Assembly: GCA_003331045.1 (NCBI GenBank) | Contig: QENA01000005.1 | Span: 1 to 47,246, forward strand | DNA: 47,246 bases | Direction: 5' to 3' | From: Candidatus Tokpelaia sp. JSC189 | GTDB taxonomy: Bacteria; Pseudomonadota; Alphaproteobacteria; Rhizobiales; Rhizobiaceae | Shown: positions 39,326 through 47,246 of the stretch, in pieces | Layout: the number at the start of each line of letters is the position of its first letter | Numbering within the stretch: the stretch's first letter is position 1 | Notes under the pieces: generated by a model | Seen by the model: only the letters and a program-made list of their open reading frames with translations | What the model was told of the DNA's origin: nothing | Database searches by the model: none | Program-made: the position numbers and the translations under genes

Positions 39326-39558
39326 TTTCACTGGCAATTTCTACATTGAATGGGCTTTGTTGTGTGAATTATGTTGAGGCTAAACTTTCTGATGTAGTTA
39401 TGCTTTGATTTAAGTCAAGGAGACGTTTGTTATCCTCCAAGTTGTGTGAATTGATTGACAAAGAGCAATATGCACATGTCGCCCAGGCGTTTAATACTGA
39501 TGTATCTTTGTTTCCACTAAAGCTCATCCAGATCGCACGCACAAAGCACTAACAAGAT
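39326..39558 (+). repeat. Dispersed direct repeat, copy 1
   Basis: This stretch is nearly identical to 47013-47246, in the same orientation, with only a few substitutions and one inserted base in copy 2. The true right end is unknown because the window stops inside copy 2. Inside each copy GTTGTGTGAATT occurs twice, 82 bp apart in copy 1 (39359-39370 and 39441-39452). GGGCTTTGTTG near the left side recalls the terminal repeats of IS5/IS903-type elements. An AAGGAG precedes a TTG-started frame of 41 codons (SKLCELIDKEQYAHVAQAF inside) that copy 2 breaks by the one-base insertion. It may be a short mobile element or an IS remnant. Confidence 0.85.
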
Positions 39559-40025
39559 GCGATGACCACACTATGTGCACGCAACTGCTTTGTGTATTCA
39601 CCACATACAAAGTGTTCTCCCAAAGTATTCTCTATGAGGCAGTAGGTGTGTAGCAACTTTTACAGCTTCCATCCGCATAGCTTTCATTACCATACCCTCG
39701 CGTTCAATAACAACGCGACTAATCTGATAAGCACTTACTGATTTCTTGGCATTCAATATTAGGTGATAACACTAGAAACTAGTCGCAAATCGGGACGTGT
39801 GTGCTACGAAAGAAAGTGCCAACAGTTCTTGGAGATACGCGATTACAATCGCAGCATTTCAGAATGCTGGTTCAAAACCAAATAAAACGGAAGCGATCAA
39901 ATTTATGAAAGTGATTTACGCTAAATGGATGGTGAAAAGAATAGAACAGCCAAAATTGCGTACTTTTGCTCTCAATTTCAAATAACTTAAATGCCATAAA
40001 ATTGCTATTTTAGTTAATCTTCCGG
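39559..40025. other. Gene-free stretch between repeat copy 1 and tRNA-Ser
   Basis: No intact gene. Short open frames such as 39797-39985 have no ribosome binding site and no recognised similarity. The stretch may be the remainder of the element whose first 233 bp recur at the end of the window; that cannot be tested here. Confidence 0.4.
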
Positions 40026-40113
40026 CAGAGAGAATGGGATTCGAACCCATGAGAGCCTTTTGAGCCCTACTCCCTTAGCAGGGGAGCGCCTTCGACCACT
40101 CGGCCATCTCTCC
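40026..40113 (-). tRNA. tRNA-Ser (anticodon GCU)
   Basis: Read on minus, an 88-nt class II tRNA: acceptor GGAGAGA pairs with TCTCTCT (one G-U), the D-arm begins GGCCGAGTGGT, the anticodon loop sits in CCCCTGCTAAGGGG with anticodon GCU at 40079-40077, a long variable arm follows (AGGGCTCAAAAGGCTCTC) and the T-arm is GGGTTCGAATCCC. The discriminator base is G, as expected for serine. CCA is not encoded and must be added by the nucleotidyltransferase. It reads AGC and AGU codons. Confidence 0.95.
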
Positions 40114-40710
40114 GACAAACGCGGAATAACGTGTCTCTTATTAGAGTGCAAGCCCTCTCTCAAAAATATGCCCGCCAAACTGAAAAATTAAGAGCCTTAA
40201 TTCCGCACTTGTAACTAGAGCACTGATAAGGGACACTAAGATACAAGGGGAAAATATTATTTTTAATATCTTAGCACACAAAACAGACCAAGGAATGTTT
40301 CGCCTACGGAACTCCTTTTGATCTCTCACAAAATATGGAAAAGAAAACCCAAGGTAGCACTGGCAAAAGCTGTTGATACAGACGCTCTTCATCTATTTTT
40401 CTTTGCAGCATACTCGCCTTTATTGAATTACTTTCAAAAAATAACCTATAGCTGTAATTTCTGGGAGAAAATGACAGTAAAATAGACCGATTTTGTATCT
40501 TCTTTGCAACAGCAGAAGGTATAGTTTATAATATACAGGTTAATCAATGATTTCTCCATTGTGTCTTAAAATGCGACAGCTATGCTAGCGGAATGAACAA
40601 AGAAACCTTTCCAGGATACCGCTTCTGTGGAGAAAGAAAGCTTCTTTGAAATGTAGTCCTAACCCCGCAACTTCATATCATACTCGAGAACTTTTGACTG
40701 GAGATCATAC
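40114..40710. other. Spacer upstream of the porin gene, with a porin relic
   Basis: About 600 bp with no intact gene. It contains the degraded 3' end of a second porin gene at 40274-40321. The rest should hold the porin promoter, since GGAG stands 9 nt before its ATG at 40711. A minus-strand frame at 40141-40392 overlaps the relic and has no recognised product. Confidence 0.5.
40274..40321 (+). pseudogene. Relic 3' end of a second Omp2b-type porin gene
   Basis: The last codons read AHKTDQGMFRLRNSF and a TGA stop, against ALQGMLRLKHSF and TGA at the end of the intact porin (41908-41943). Seven of the last ten residues are identical, and the DNA after the stop (TCTCT) also matches. The C-terminal Phe, needed for outer-membrane insertion, is kept. 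Upstream sequence is too decayed to follow, so this is the end of a duplicated and largely lost porin. Confidence 0.7.
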
Positions 40711-41943
40711 ATGAATATCAAGAGTCTTCTTTTTGGTTCCACTGCAGCTTTATTTACAATCTCTGATGCGCGTGCTGCCAACAGTATCGTGTTGGCCGAA
40801 TCAAAACCTGTGGAATATGTACGCGTCTGTGATGCTTACGGTACGGGTTATTTCTATATTCCCGGTACAGAAACCTGCATGCGTATTTCCGGCAATGTCC
40901 ATTCAGACATCAAGGGTGGTAACAATGTAGGCACAAGACAGGCAGGCAACCGCAACCGCAATACCTATGCATGGGGGAGCCAAGCAGTACTTCGCTCCCA
41001 TACAGCCTCTGAAATAGAGCTTGGTACAGTCCTCACTTTTGTTGAACTTCGTTCGCAATGGGATAGCAGTGCTGAAGATTCTACTGCTGCCGACCTTCGC
41101 TTTGCCTTTATTGAGCTTGGTGGCCTACATATTGGTCTTGATGAGTCTATCTTCAGCCACTGGACAGGTTACTTCGGTAATGTCATGAATGATGATAACT
41201 TGAACCCAATGGCTTACACCCGCACAAATGTCATTAGTTACACTTTTAATGCAGGCAATGGCTTTTCTGCCATTCTCGGTCTTGAACAGGGTAATAGTGA
41301 TGGCAGCGATGGGGGTTTTCGTTTTGACAGTGAAGGCAAGCTGGTGCAGCGCAAACTCAGCCAGAAGATTGATGCTTATGTGCCAAACCTCATTACCGGT
41401 GTGAAATACATACAGGGTTGGGGTGGTTTGTCTGCTGTTACGGCTTATGATGCCTACTACTCAGAATGGGCTGGAAAAATGCGCCTTGATGTCAACCTGA
41501 CCAACCGGTTTTCACTGTGGGCAATGGGCGGTTATAAATCCATGAAGGACTATTATAATATGGATCTAACCTACGGCGACGGGGGTGTAGATAAAATCAG
41601 TCCGGATCTCACTTATTTCGGCATTTACCGCGTGGCTAACTCGATCTACGGTGATTGGGGCGGCGCATGGGCTGTCTGGGGCGGTAGTTCATACAAATTC
41701 ACACCGCAGACCAGCCTCAATTTCCAGGTTGCCTATGAGGAAGCGAGAACGTTTGCTTCTTCTGTTAACGTGGAACATGAGTTGATTCCAGGTCTGACCA
41801 TTACGCCGGAAGTGGTTTATATTTCGTGGAACGACAAACATAGCGGATCCTATAAAGATCGTCTTGGAACTGTTCACGCAGGCACCTCCCTTAAGGGTAA
41901 GGACGCTCTCCAAGGAATGCTCCGCCTGAAACATTCCTTTTGA
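40711..41943 (+). CDS. Outer-membrane porin, Omp2b/Porin_2 family
   Basis: A 410-residue trimeric-type porin that lets small solutes cross the outer membrane. A signal peptide (MNIKSLLFGSTAALFTISDA, cleavage after RAA near residue 23) is followed by VEYVRVCDAYGTGYFYIPGT and ETCMRISGNV, the hallmark N-terminus of Brucella and rhizobial Omp2-type porins, with the two conserved cysteines. Alternating beta-strand patterns continue to the final strand MLRLKHSF, ending in Phe as outer-membrane proteins do. GGAG precedes the ATG and a terminator follows. A relic of a second copy lies just upstream, like the paired omp2a/omp2b locus. Confidence 0.93.
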   Translation: MNIKSLLFGSTAALFTISDARAANSIVLAESKPVEYVRVCDAYGTGYFYIPGTETCMRISGNVHSDIKGGNNVGTRQAGNRNRNTYAWGSQAVLRSHTASEIELGTVLTFVELRSQWDSSAEDSTAADLRFAFIELGGLHIGLDESIFSHWTGYFGNVMNDDNLNPMAYTRTNVISYTFNAGNGFSAILGLEQGNSDGSDGGFRFDSEGKLVQRKLSQKIDAYVPNLITGVKYIQGWGGLSAVTAYDAYYSEWAGKMRLDVNLTNRFSLWAMGGYKSMKDYYNMDLTYGDGGVDKISPDLTYFGIYRVANSIYGDWGGAWAVWGGSSYKFTPQTSLNFQVAYEEARTFASSVNVEHELIPGLTITPEVVYISWNDKHSGSYKDRLGTVHAGTSLKGKDALQGMLRLKHSF

Positions 41944-41971
41944 TCTCTGATAGAATCAGATAGAATATCGG

Positions 41972-42001
41972 AAAACCGGCAGTTTCACTGCTGGTTTTTT
42001 A
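41972..42001 (+). terminator. Terminator of the porin gene
   Basis: AAAACCGGCAGT and ACTGCTGGTTTT form a 12-bp stem with one G-T pair and a TTC loop, followed by T residues, 29 bp past the porin stop. A standard Rho-independent terminator. Confidence 0.9.
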
Positions 42002-42688
42002 TTAAATTAATTTAATTAGATGCGTCATTCCGCTTTTCTAGCAATACAGGCCAAATGCTTGAATATAGAAATAATTAATATCTTAGTGAAAAAATCGTAT
42101 AAAATTTATTCATATAACTGGTAGGTACTGCCTGTACTAACAAGCCATTACGTTGTCACCGGGGAGGGTAGCCTGTTTATTCCGATAACTCCATTAATCC
42201 CCAAGATCCTAAAATGCCTCGCTATATTATGTGCATCCGCTTCCTGCCCTGTAAAGGACGAGATATATTCAAACGATCCTTTTTATGATTATGCCCTTCT
42301 TATAAAAGGAGCAAATATAAATCAATAGATAAATATTTTTCTTGCTTTCGCGTCCTTATGCCACAGTATGATAAGTTGTGACTTGACAAAACCACTGATC
42401 AAGTCCAGAATTTGCCCTAGAGGTTCGGGATGTCTTTCTAATTTAAAGGGGTTGAGACGGTGATGTAGTAATTCGCTGATCCTGATCCAGTTCATACTGG
42501 TAGAAATTTTATCCACCGTTTTTCTAAGCTGATTGCACAGAGATCCCATCATCTCAGCTCTTTTTATTTCCCGACTGGATCTTTCACATATCCCGAAAAT
42601 TTGTATATTTTATTTGATAATTGTCGAAATACGCTGAAACAGCGCTTGTTTCCAAAAAAACGAAACGACAAGAAAAGAAAACATTCTG
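42002..42688. other. Gene-free 690-bp region upstream of the thiamine operon
   Basis: This is where thiC and a TPP riboswitch are commonly found in relatives, but neither is visible. I looked for the CTGAGA and GAACCTGATC-type core of the THI element on both strands and found none. A 76-codon minus-strand frame (42322-42552) has protein-like composition but no known family. A small hairpin CGCTG/CAGCG lies near 42631-42643, just before thiO. Confidence 0.5.
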
Positions 42689-43639
42689 ATGAATAAAATA
42701 CTGGTCAAAGGCATGGGCGTAGGTGGACTGACCGCAGCTTATGAGCTGTTTACCCGCGGAGCAGATATAACTATTGCTACACCGGATAACGGGTTTTCCA
42801 GCTCTGCAAGCTGGTATGCAGGTGGTATGCTCGCTCCTTATTGCGAAAGCGAAAACACAGAACAGGTTATTGAAGATCTGGGAATTGAAGCCATGAAATG
42901 GTGGGATCAAGCCCTACCCGGGTTGGTGACACATCACGGCACACTGGTCGTTGCGCCTGCTCGTGACAATGCTGAGCTTGACCGCTTCTCAAGCCGTACT
43001 AAAGGCCATAAGAAAATTTCTGTCAAGGAGCTAGCTGATTTAGAGCCGAGTCTTGCAGGGCGTTTCCAACAAGGACTTTTTTATGCAACCGAAGCTCATC
43101 TTGATCCGCGGCATGCATTAAAGGCTGTTAAAAACAGATTAAAACATGAGGGAATCTGTTTTATTGCACCGGATAAAGATGAATTACAATATGACATCAT
43201 CATTGATGCAACAGGCCGGGCACGTTTACCATTTGATGGAGAATTGCGCGGTGTACGTGGCGAAATGCTTCTTATGCGAACATCGGATATAAATCTTTCG
43301 CGTCCTGTACGGTTGCTCCATCCCCGTATTCCTCTCTATATTGTGCCTCGTGAAGATAATCTGTTCATGATCGGTGCAACTATGATTGAAAGTGAAAGTT
43401 ACGGGCCCATCACTGCCCGTTCGATGATGGAGCTTTTAAATGCTGCCTATACACTGCATCCTGCTTTTGCCGAAGCGGAAATTGTTGAAATCGGTGTAGG
43501 GATACGCCCAGCTTATGTCGATAACCTACCACGCGTCAAAAGAATAGATAACACTATTTCCATCAATGGTTTTTACCGCCATGGCTACCTTCTAGCACCA
43601 GCAATGGCAATACAAGCAGCTGATATGGCACTAGAATGA
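42689..43639 (+). CDS. thiO: Glycine oxidase ThiO
   Basis: ThiO is a FAD enzyme of the D-amino acid oxidase family that oxidises glycine to dehydroglycine, which ThiG uses to build the thiazole ring. The FAD-binding motif GMGVGG is at residues 8-13 (KILVKGMGVGGLTAAYEL). SSASWYAGGMLAPYCE is the conserved flavin-contact loop. The C-terminus has GVGIRPAYVDNLPRVKR and NGFYRHGYLLAPAMA, the substrate- and FAD-binding end. At 316 residues it is near normal. It starts thiO-thiS-thiG-thiE-thiD. The ribosome binding site is poor. Confidence 0.92.
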   Translation: MNKILVKGMGVGGLTAAYELFTRGADITIATPDNGFSSSASWYAGGMLAPYCESENTEQVIEDLGIEAMKWWDQALPGLVTHHGTLVVAPARDNAELDRFSSRTKGHKKISVKELADLEPSLAGRFQQGLFYATEAHLDPRHALKAVKNRLKHEGICFIAPDKDELQYDIIIDATGRARLPFDGELRGVRGEMLLMRTSDINLSRPVRLLHPRIPLYIVPREDNLFMIGATMIESESYGPITARSMMELLNAAYTLHPAFAEAEIVEIGVGIRPAYVDNLPRVKRIDNTISINGFYRHGYLLAPAMAIQAADMALE

Positions 43640-43655
43640 TTAAAGGAAGCAAAAA

Positions 43656-43853
43656 ATGCACATTCATGTAAACGGTAAAGAACGAGAGACAAAAGCCTGT
43701 TTTCTAGCAGGAATTCTGGTAGAATTTGGATTTGAGGGCGATTGGCTTGCTACTGCCGTTAATAATGAAGTTGTAGCAGCTAACGAGCGCGCAGACTACC
43801 GGATTTATGAAAGTGATTGGATTGAAATCGTGAGTCCTATGCAGGGAGGTTGA
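43656..43853 (+). CDS. thiS: Sulfur carrier protein ThiS
   Basis: ThiS is a 65-residue ubiquitin-like protein that carries sulfur as a C-terminal thiocarboxylate for thiazole synthesis. It ends in SPMQGG, with the essential Gly-Gly. The start [11 protein letters not shown] has AAGGA before it. The adenylating enzyme ThiF is not in the window. It lies 16 bp after thiO and 5 bp before the chosen start of thiG. Confidence 0.94.
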   Translation: MHIHVNGKERETKACFLAGILVEFGFEGDWLATAVNNEVVAANERADYRIYESDWIEIVSPMQGG

Positions 43854-43858
43854 GAAGT

Positions 43859-44632
43859 ATGCTCTCGCTCTATGGTAAAAATATTTCGTCGCGGCTTCTA
43901 CTAGGAACAGCACAATATCCATCACCGGCAATTCTTGCGGAGGCTGTGCACAACTCAGCTACAGAGATTATTACCCTATCATTGCGGCGAGAAACTGCAG
44001 GTGGAAAACAGGGAAGCCGCTTTCAAGAACTGATTAAAACATTAGATGTGCATGTATTACCCAACACTGCGGGTTGTTTTTCAGTCAAAGAAGCCATTAT
44101 CACGGCTAGGTTAGCGCGTGATCTGTTCAAAACTAACTGGATCAAGCTTGAGGTTATCGGTAATCAGGACACATTGCAGCCACATGTCTTTGCACTTGTT
44201 GAGGCAGCAAAAATTCTTACCGATGAAGGTTGCGAAGTTTTCCCTTACACGACAGATGATCTTATTGTTGCTGAAAAGCTCATCGATTCTGGATGCAAGG
44301 TGCTGATGCCTTGGTGTGCGCCGATCGGTTCAGCTAAAGGCGCACGCGATACCGATGGCCTGCGGTCAATGCGAGCGCATTTTCCGGATATACCACTCAT
44401 TGTTGATGCAGGAATTGGCCGTCCATCCCATGCAGCAGCGGTTATGGAGCTGGGCTATGATGCGGTTCTGCTCAATACTGCTGTGGCCAAGGCAGGCAAT
44501 CCGGCTCGAATGGCAGAAGCTTTTGCGCAAGCAATCAATGCCGGACGGCTCGGTTTTGAAGCGGGGATGCTGGAACCGCGCGACGTTGCTATTCCCTCAA
44601 CCCCTGTTATCGGACGGGCAGTCTTTTCATGA
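43859..44632 (+). CDS. thiG: Thiazole synthase ThiG
   Basis: ThiG condenses 1-deoxy-D-xylulose 5-phosphate, dehydroglycine and ThiS-borne sulfur to the thiazole phosphate. The ATG at 43859 is chosen because GGGAGG lies 10 nt upstream; a TTG at 43850 overlapping thiS is less likely. The Schiff-base lysine is Lys96 in [21 protein letters not shown] and [27 protein letters not shown] are family hallmarks of the phosphate site. The length is 257 residues. It overlaps thiE by 4 bp (ATGA). Confidence 0.96.
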   Translation: MLSLYGKNISSRLLLGTAQYPSPAILAEAVHNSATEIITLSLRRETAGGKQGSRFQELIKTLDVHVLPNTAGCFSVKEAIITARLARDLFKTNWIKLEVIGNQDTLQPHVFALVEAAKILTDEGCEVFPYTTDDLIVAEKLIDSGCKVLMPWCAPIGSAKGARDTDGLRSMRAHFPDIPLIVDAGIGRPSHAAAVMELGYDAVLLNTAVAKAGNPARMAEAFAQAINAGRLGFEAGMLEPRDVAIPSTPVIGRAVFS

Positions 44633-45234
44633 AACTTGATCCTTTCTACCCGATCCTTGACAGCACTGACTGGATAAAGCGTCTGATTCCGCTTGGTATT
44701 CGACTTGTACAACTGCGTATAAAAGACAAAACGCCGGCAGTATTGCGCGACCATATCCGCGAAGCAAAAGCTATATGCGCACACTATCAGTGCCAACTCA
44801 TCATCAATGACTATTGGCAGCTGGCAATTGAAGAAAGATGTGATTTCATTCATCTAGGACAAGAAGACTTAGCGACAGCAGATATTGCAGATATTCGCAA
44901 GGCGGGCTTAAAATTTGGCATCAGCACCCATGATGAAGTCGAGCTTAATCTTGCTCTTGCTGCCAAACCTGATTATGTCGCCATTGGTCCGATTTATCCA
45001 ACCATTCTGAAAAAGATGAAATGGGCACCTCAGGGGCTGGAACGTATCAGTCTGTGGAGAAAAAAAATTGATACGCTGCCTCTAGTGGCTATTGGTGGAC
45101 TTAATATTGAACGGCTAGCTAGTGTTTTTTCCCACCAATGCGACAGTGTGGCTGTGGTGACAGATATTGTTATGAATAAAAAACCTGAAGCCAGAATTAG
45201 GGCATGGGTAGAAGCAACAAAGCAATGGCGCTAA
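44629..45234 (+). CDS. thiE: Thiamine phosphate synthase ThiE
   Basis: ThiE joins HMP pyrophosphate with thiazole phosphate to give thiamine phosphate. The 201-residue barrel has [37 protein letters not shown] and VAIGPIYPT in order. The WAPQG loop and LVAIGGLN phosphate site are present. This is the alphaproteobacterial form. It is coupled to thiG through ATGA and overlaps the start of thiD by 10 bp. Confidence 0.94.
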   Translation: MKLDPFYPILDSTDWIKRLIPLGIRLVQLRIKDKTPAVLRDHIREAKAICAHYQCQLIINDYWQLAIEERCDFIHLGQEDLATADIADIRKAGLKFGISTHDEVELNLALAAKPDYVAIGPIYPTILKKMKWAPQGLERISLWRKKIDTLPLVAIGGLNIERLASVFSHQCDSVAVVTDIVMNKKPEARIRAWVEATKQWR

Positions 45235-46001
45235 CTCCTGTGATACTGATTATTGCCGGTACAGATTCTTCCGGCGGGGCCGGTATTACGCGTGACATTG
45301 AAACAGCAGTGCTTGAAGGTGTTTCAACGGCCCTTGCCGTCACATCGGTCACAGCACAAACTCATGATGAGGTCTTGCATACAGAACCGGTCGCTCCATG
45401 GCTGGTCGCACAACAAATAGTAAGTGCCTTTGAAGCCAACAGCATCAGTGCTGTGAAAATCGGCATGCTTGGAACAACAGAGATAGCAAAAATCGTTGCA
45501 GCTACATTAAAGAAATATAGCCCTGTACCGCCTGTTATCCTTGATCCGGTCCTGACTGCCAGTTCAAAAGGCCCTCTCACTCGCGGCAATATGCGAGGTG
45601 CAATTGTTCATGACCTTCTACCGCTGACAACTCTCATCACCCCTAATTTACCGGAACTAGCAGAACTGACCCTTGCTGCAGCGATAACCCATGACTCTGA
45701 AGCGATAGAGCAAGGGAAAAAACTCATACGCCTAGGCACCCATGCTATTCTTATTAAGGGCGGACATGCAACTGGAGATACAGCTATTGATCACCTGTTA
45801 GTAAAAAATCAAGCGTCAGTTAGTTTTTCACAAAAGCGCCTTGCAGTTACCATGCGTGGCACAGGCTGCACCCTTTCCACGGCAATTGCTGCCAATCTGG
45901 CAAAGGGCTTTGCTTTGGACAAGGCTATTAAAAAAGCCAAAAAGCATGTTTTTGATTTGCTTAAAGAGAAAAATCGCTGTTATGGCCGTTCACAGATTTG
46001 A
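45225..46001 (+). CDS. thiD: Hydroxymethylpyrimidine/phosphomethylpyrimidine kinase ThiD
   Basis: ThiD phosphorylates HMP and HMP-P to HMP-PP, the partner of thiazole phosphate in the ThiE reaction. It also allows salvage of HMP from outside. The start at 45225 ([20 protein letters not shown]) fits the family better than an ATG seven codons upstream. The ribokinase-like fold has GTDSSGGAGI at the substrate site, KIGMLGT, DPVLTASSKG, TPNLPELAEL and the anion-hole motif MRGTGCTLSTAIAANLAKG. The length is 258 residues. It is the last gene of the cluster. Confidence 0.95.
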   Translation: MALTPVILIIAGTDSSGGAGITRDIETAVLEGVSTALAVTSVTAQTHDEVLHTEPVAPWLVAQQIVSAFEANSISAVKIGMLGTTEIAKIVAATLKKYSPVPPVILDPVLTASSKGPLTRGNMRGAIVHDLLPLTTLITPNLPELAELTLAAAITHDSEAIEQGKKLIRLGTHAILIKGGHATGDTAIDHLLVKNQASVSFSQKRLAVTMRGTGCTLSTAIAANLAKGFALDKAIKKAKKHVFDLLKEKNRCYGRSQI

Positions 46002-47012
46002 TTTGTATCACCTTGCGCTCATATGACTGTGCAATCTATCTGCGAATCTCTTCTAGAGATAGCTCTTGAACAATTAATACATGCAATTTGGAAAAATTGT
46101 CTCAAGAATCATATCATCACTGGATACAATAATTAAGACCGCGACCCTAGGTAGATGCTTTAAGCCATAGAGCCAATTATGCATTGATTGTATTGAATTA
46201 TCGCTCCTGCATGTAATTGCATCTCTTAATAAAAGCTGTAAATATTTATCAGAACGCTGCATATTTCCAACAGGAAAGCTTCTGAGCAGCAATCCATATA
46301 TAAATCCGGGAGCAGCTAAAACAGATTCAATCATAAGGGATAAAATAGCGAGATAAATAGATCTCACATAGCATGACCAGCTTGACTTCTTCTAGCTGCT
46401 AGATTCCAATAGATTATTCAGCAGAAAGAATCTAGAAAATTACAGCCATAAAAACGCTATGCAGTATGTAAATTATTGATTGAAGACATTGATAATAATG
46501 AGACTGATCCAAGCAGATAAGGTCGATCGGTATCCCTACGCATATCGCACATATAGCACTGTGTCTGTATGCTAAATGCAGTCTGAATGGAATTTTATTA
46601 GATCATATAGCCTCCAGATGCGGGTGACACATAGGTAATCGACATCGATCTGTTGCAGGGTATCGAGCGCTTACGCTGGGCGGCGCACAGTTAACCAGGG
46701 GTTAGCCGCAACCTCCTCACTAAGCAAGGTCTATCCAACCTGACTGAAAATTCTCAAATCCTACTAGACAAAATAGTGCTTTTACAAGCATCACATACTG
46801 GAGAAATTACTGCATATAGACACTAAAACGGCCATATCACCGTGTCAACATACTACATTACTGGCAATCCAAACGACTCATAGGAGACAGGCTAAGGATA
46901 CTTAATATCACCATGGAAAATCACTCTCGAATCAATTTCGCCCAAGGACTGGCCGATAAGAAAAAGCTATGATCGAGGTTGGATTTCAAAAGCTGCCGTA
47001 GTTGCATCTACT
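46002..47012. other. Gene-free region of 1 kb after thiD
   Basis: No intact gene. A GTG-started minus frame (46074-46367) has a hydrophobic beginning but no ribosome binding site. Around 46605-46725 the minus strand encodes EEVAANPWLTVRRPA, a stop, and then ALDTLQQIDVDYLCVTRIWR, which looks like a broken protein. No terminator with a T run was seen after thiD. Confidence 0.45.
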
Positions 47013-47246
47013 TTTCACTGGCAGTTTCTACATTGAATGGGCTTTGTTGTGTGAATTGTGTTGAGGCTAAACTTTTTGATGTAGTTATGCTTTGATTTAA
47101 GTCAAGGAGACGTTTGTTATCCGTCCAAGTTGTGTGAATTGATTGACAAAGAGCAATATGCACATGTCGCCCAGGCGTTTAATACTGATGTATCTTTGTT
47201 TCCACTAAAGCTCATCCAGATCGCACGCACAAAGCACTAACAAGAT
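47013..47246 (+). repeat. Dispersed direct repeat, copy 2 (cut by the window end)
   Basis: Matches 39326-39558 in the same orientation to the last base of the window. Differences are a few substitutions (for example GGCAG for GGCAA and GTGTTG for ATGTTG) and one extra G near 47132, which breaks the short frame seen in copy 1. The left ends agree from TTTCACTGGCA onward; flanking DNA before that differs. Confidence 0.85.

Noticed and set aside
40141-40392. Minus-strand 83-codon frame upstream of the porin
   Set aside because: It runs antisense across the porin relic, so its openness is likely a by-product.
42322-42552. Minus-strand 76-codon frame in the spacer before thiO
   Set aside because: Protein-like composition and a weak GAG before the ATG, but no known family and no supporting context; left out of the gene list.
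42560-42688. TPP riboswitch before thiO
   Set aside because: The conserved CTGAGA and GAACCTGATC-type core could not be found by eye on either strand.
46044-46058. ATCTCT/AGAGAT hairpin as the thiD terminator
   Set aside because: Only a 6-bp AT-rich stem with no T run after it.
46074-46367. GTG-started 97-codon minus frame after thiD
   Set aside because: No ribosome binding site and no recognised domain, in DNA that otherwise looks decayed.
1-47246. CRISPR array, toxin-antitoxin pair, restriction system or prophage
   Set aside because: No regularly spaced repeats, and no Cas, integrase, methylase, toxin or phage structural gene could be recognised among the open frames.

Overview
The window reads as chromosomal DNA of a Hyphomicrobiales (Rhizobiales) alphaproteobacterium, probably an AT-shifted, host-associated relative of the Brucella/Bartonella group. 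The grounds are conserved gene blocks that I recognise from that order: hslU-hslV-hisB-hisH-hisA-hisF-hisE-coaA, rpsT-dnaA-dnaN-recF, acnA-ccmABCDG, ubiH-ftsK-lolA and greA-lpcC, plus an Omp2b-type porin and a UvrB with the long rhizobial N-terminus. The species cannot be named from the sequence alone. About 26% of the window (roughly 12.4 kb) carries no intact gene, which is high for a bacterium. Several of these spacers hold gene remnants, so the genome appears to be decaying.

Layout: 1-2243 holds the HslVU heat-shock protease (minus strand) with a clear terminator. 2472-6572 is a tight histidine operon ending in pantothenate kinase. 7722-11826 (minus) is the cyoABCD quinol oxidase operon. 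12078-16768 (minus) holds aroQ, recF, dnaN and dnaA. An AT-rich spacer of 1.1 kb then leads to rpsT. 18348-21038 (minus) is aconitase, followed by ccmA-B-C-D-G on the plus strand. 25661-26902 (minus) is a ubiquinone-type hydroxylase, followed by ftsK and lolA. 31487-33224 has a terminator-bearing leader, greA and an LPS-core mannosyltransferase. 33281-35608 is uvrB. 36220-36432 is a cold-shock protein with a structured leader and a strong terminator. 37197-39053 is an AsmA-family protein. 40026-40113 is tRNA-Ser(GCU). 40711-41943 is the porin. 42689-46001 is thiOSGED.

The genes are nearly all housekeeping: replication and repair (dnaA, dnaN, recF, uvrB, ftsK), respiration (cyo, ccm, ubiH, acnA), envelope (lolA, lpcC, AsmA, porin) and biosynthesis (his, thi, coaA, aroQ). 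Overlapping stop/start codons in his, ccm and thi indicate translationally coupled operons.

I found no convincing new defence or mobile system. The points most worth a second look are: an in-frame stop that separates UvrB from its rhizobial C-terminal tail; a direct repeat of at least 233 bp present twice, 7.7 kb apart, flanking the tRNA-Ser/porin/thi segment; the relic 3' end of a second porin gene; an intrinsic terminator in the greA leader; a structured cspA leader; and a thiamine operon without thiC or a visible TPP riboswitch.
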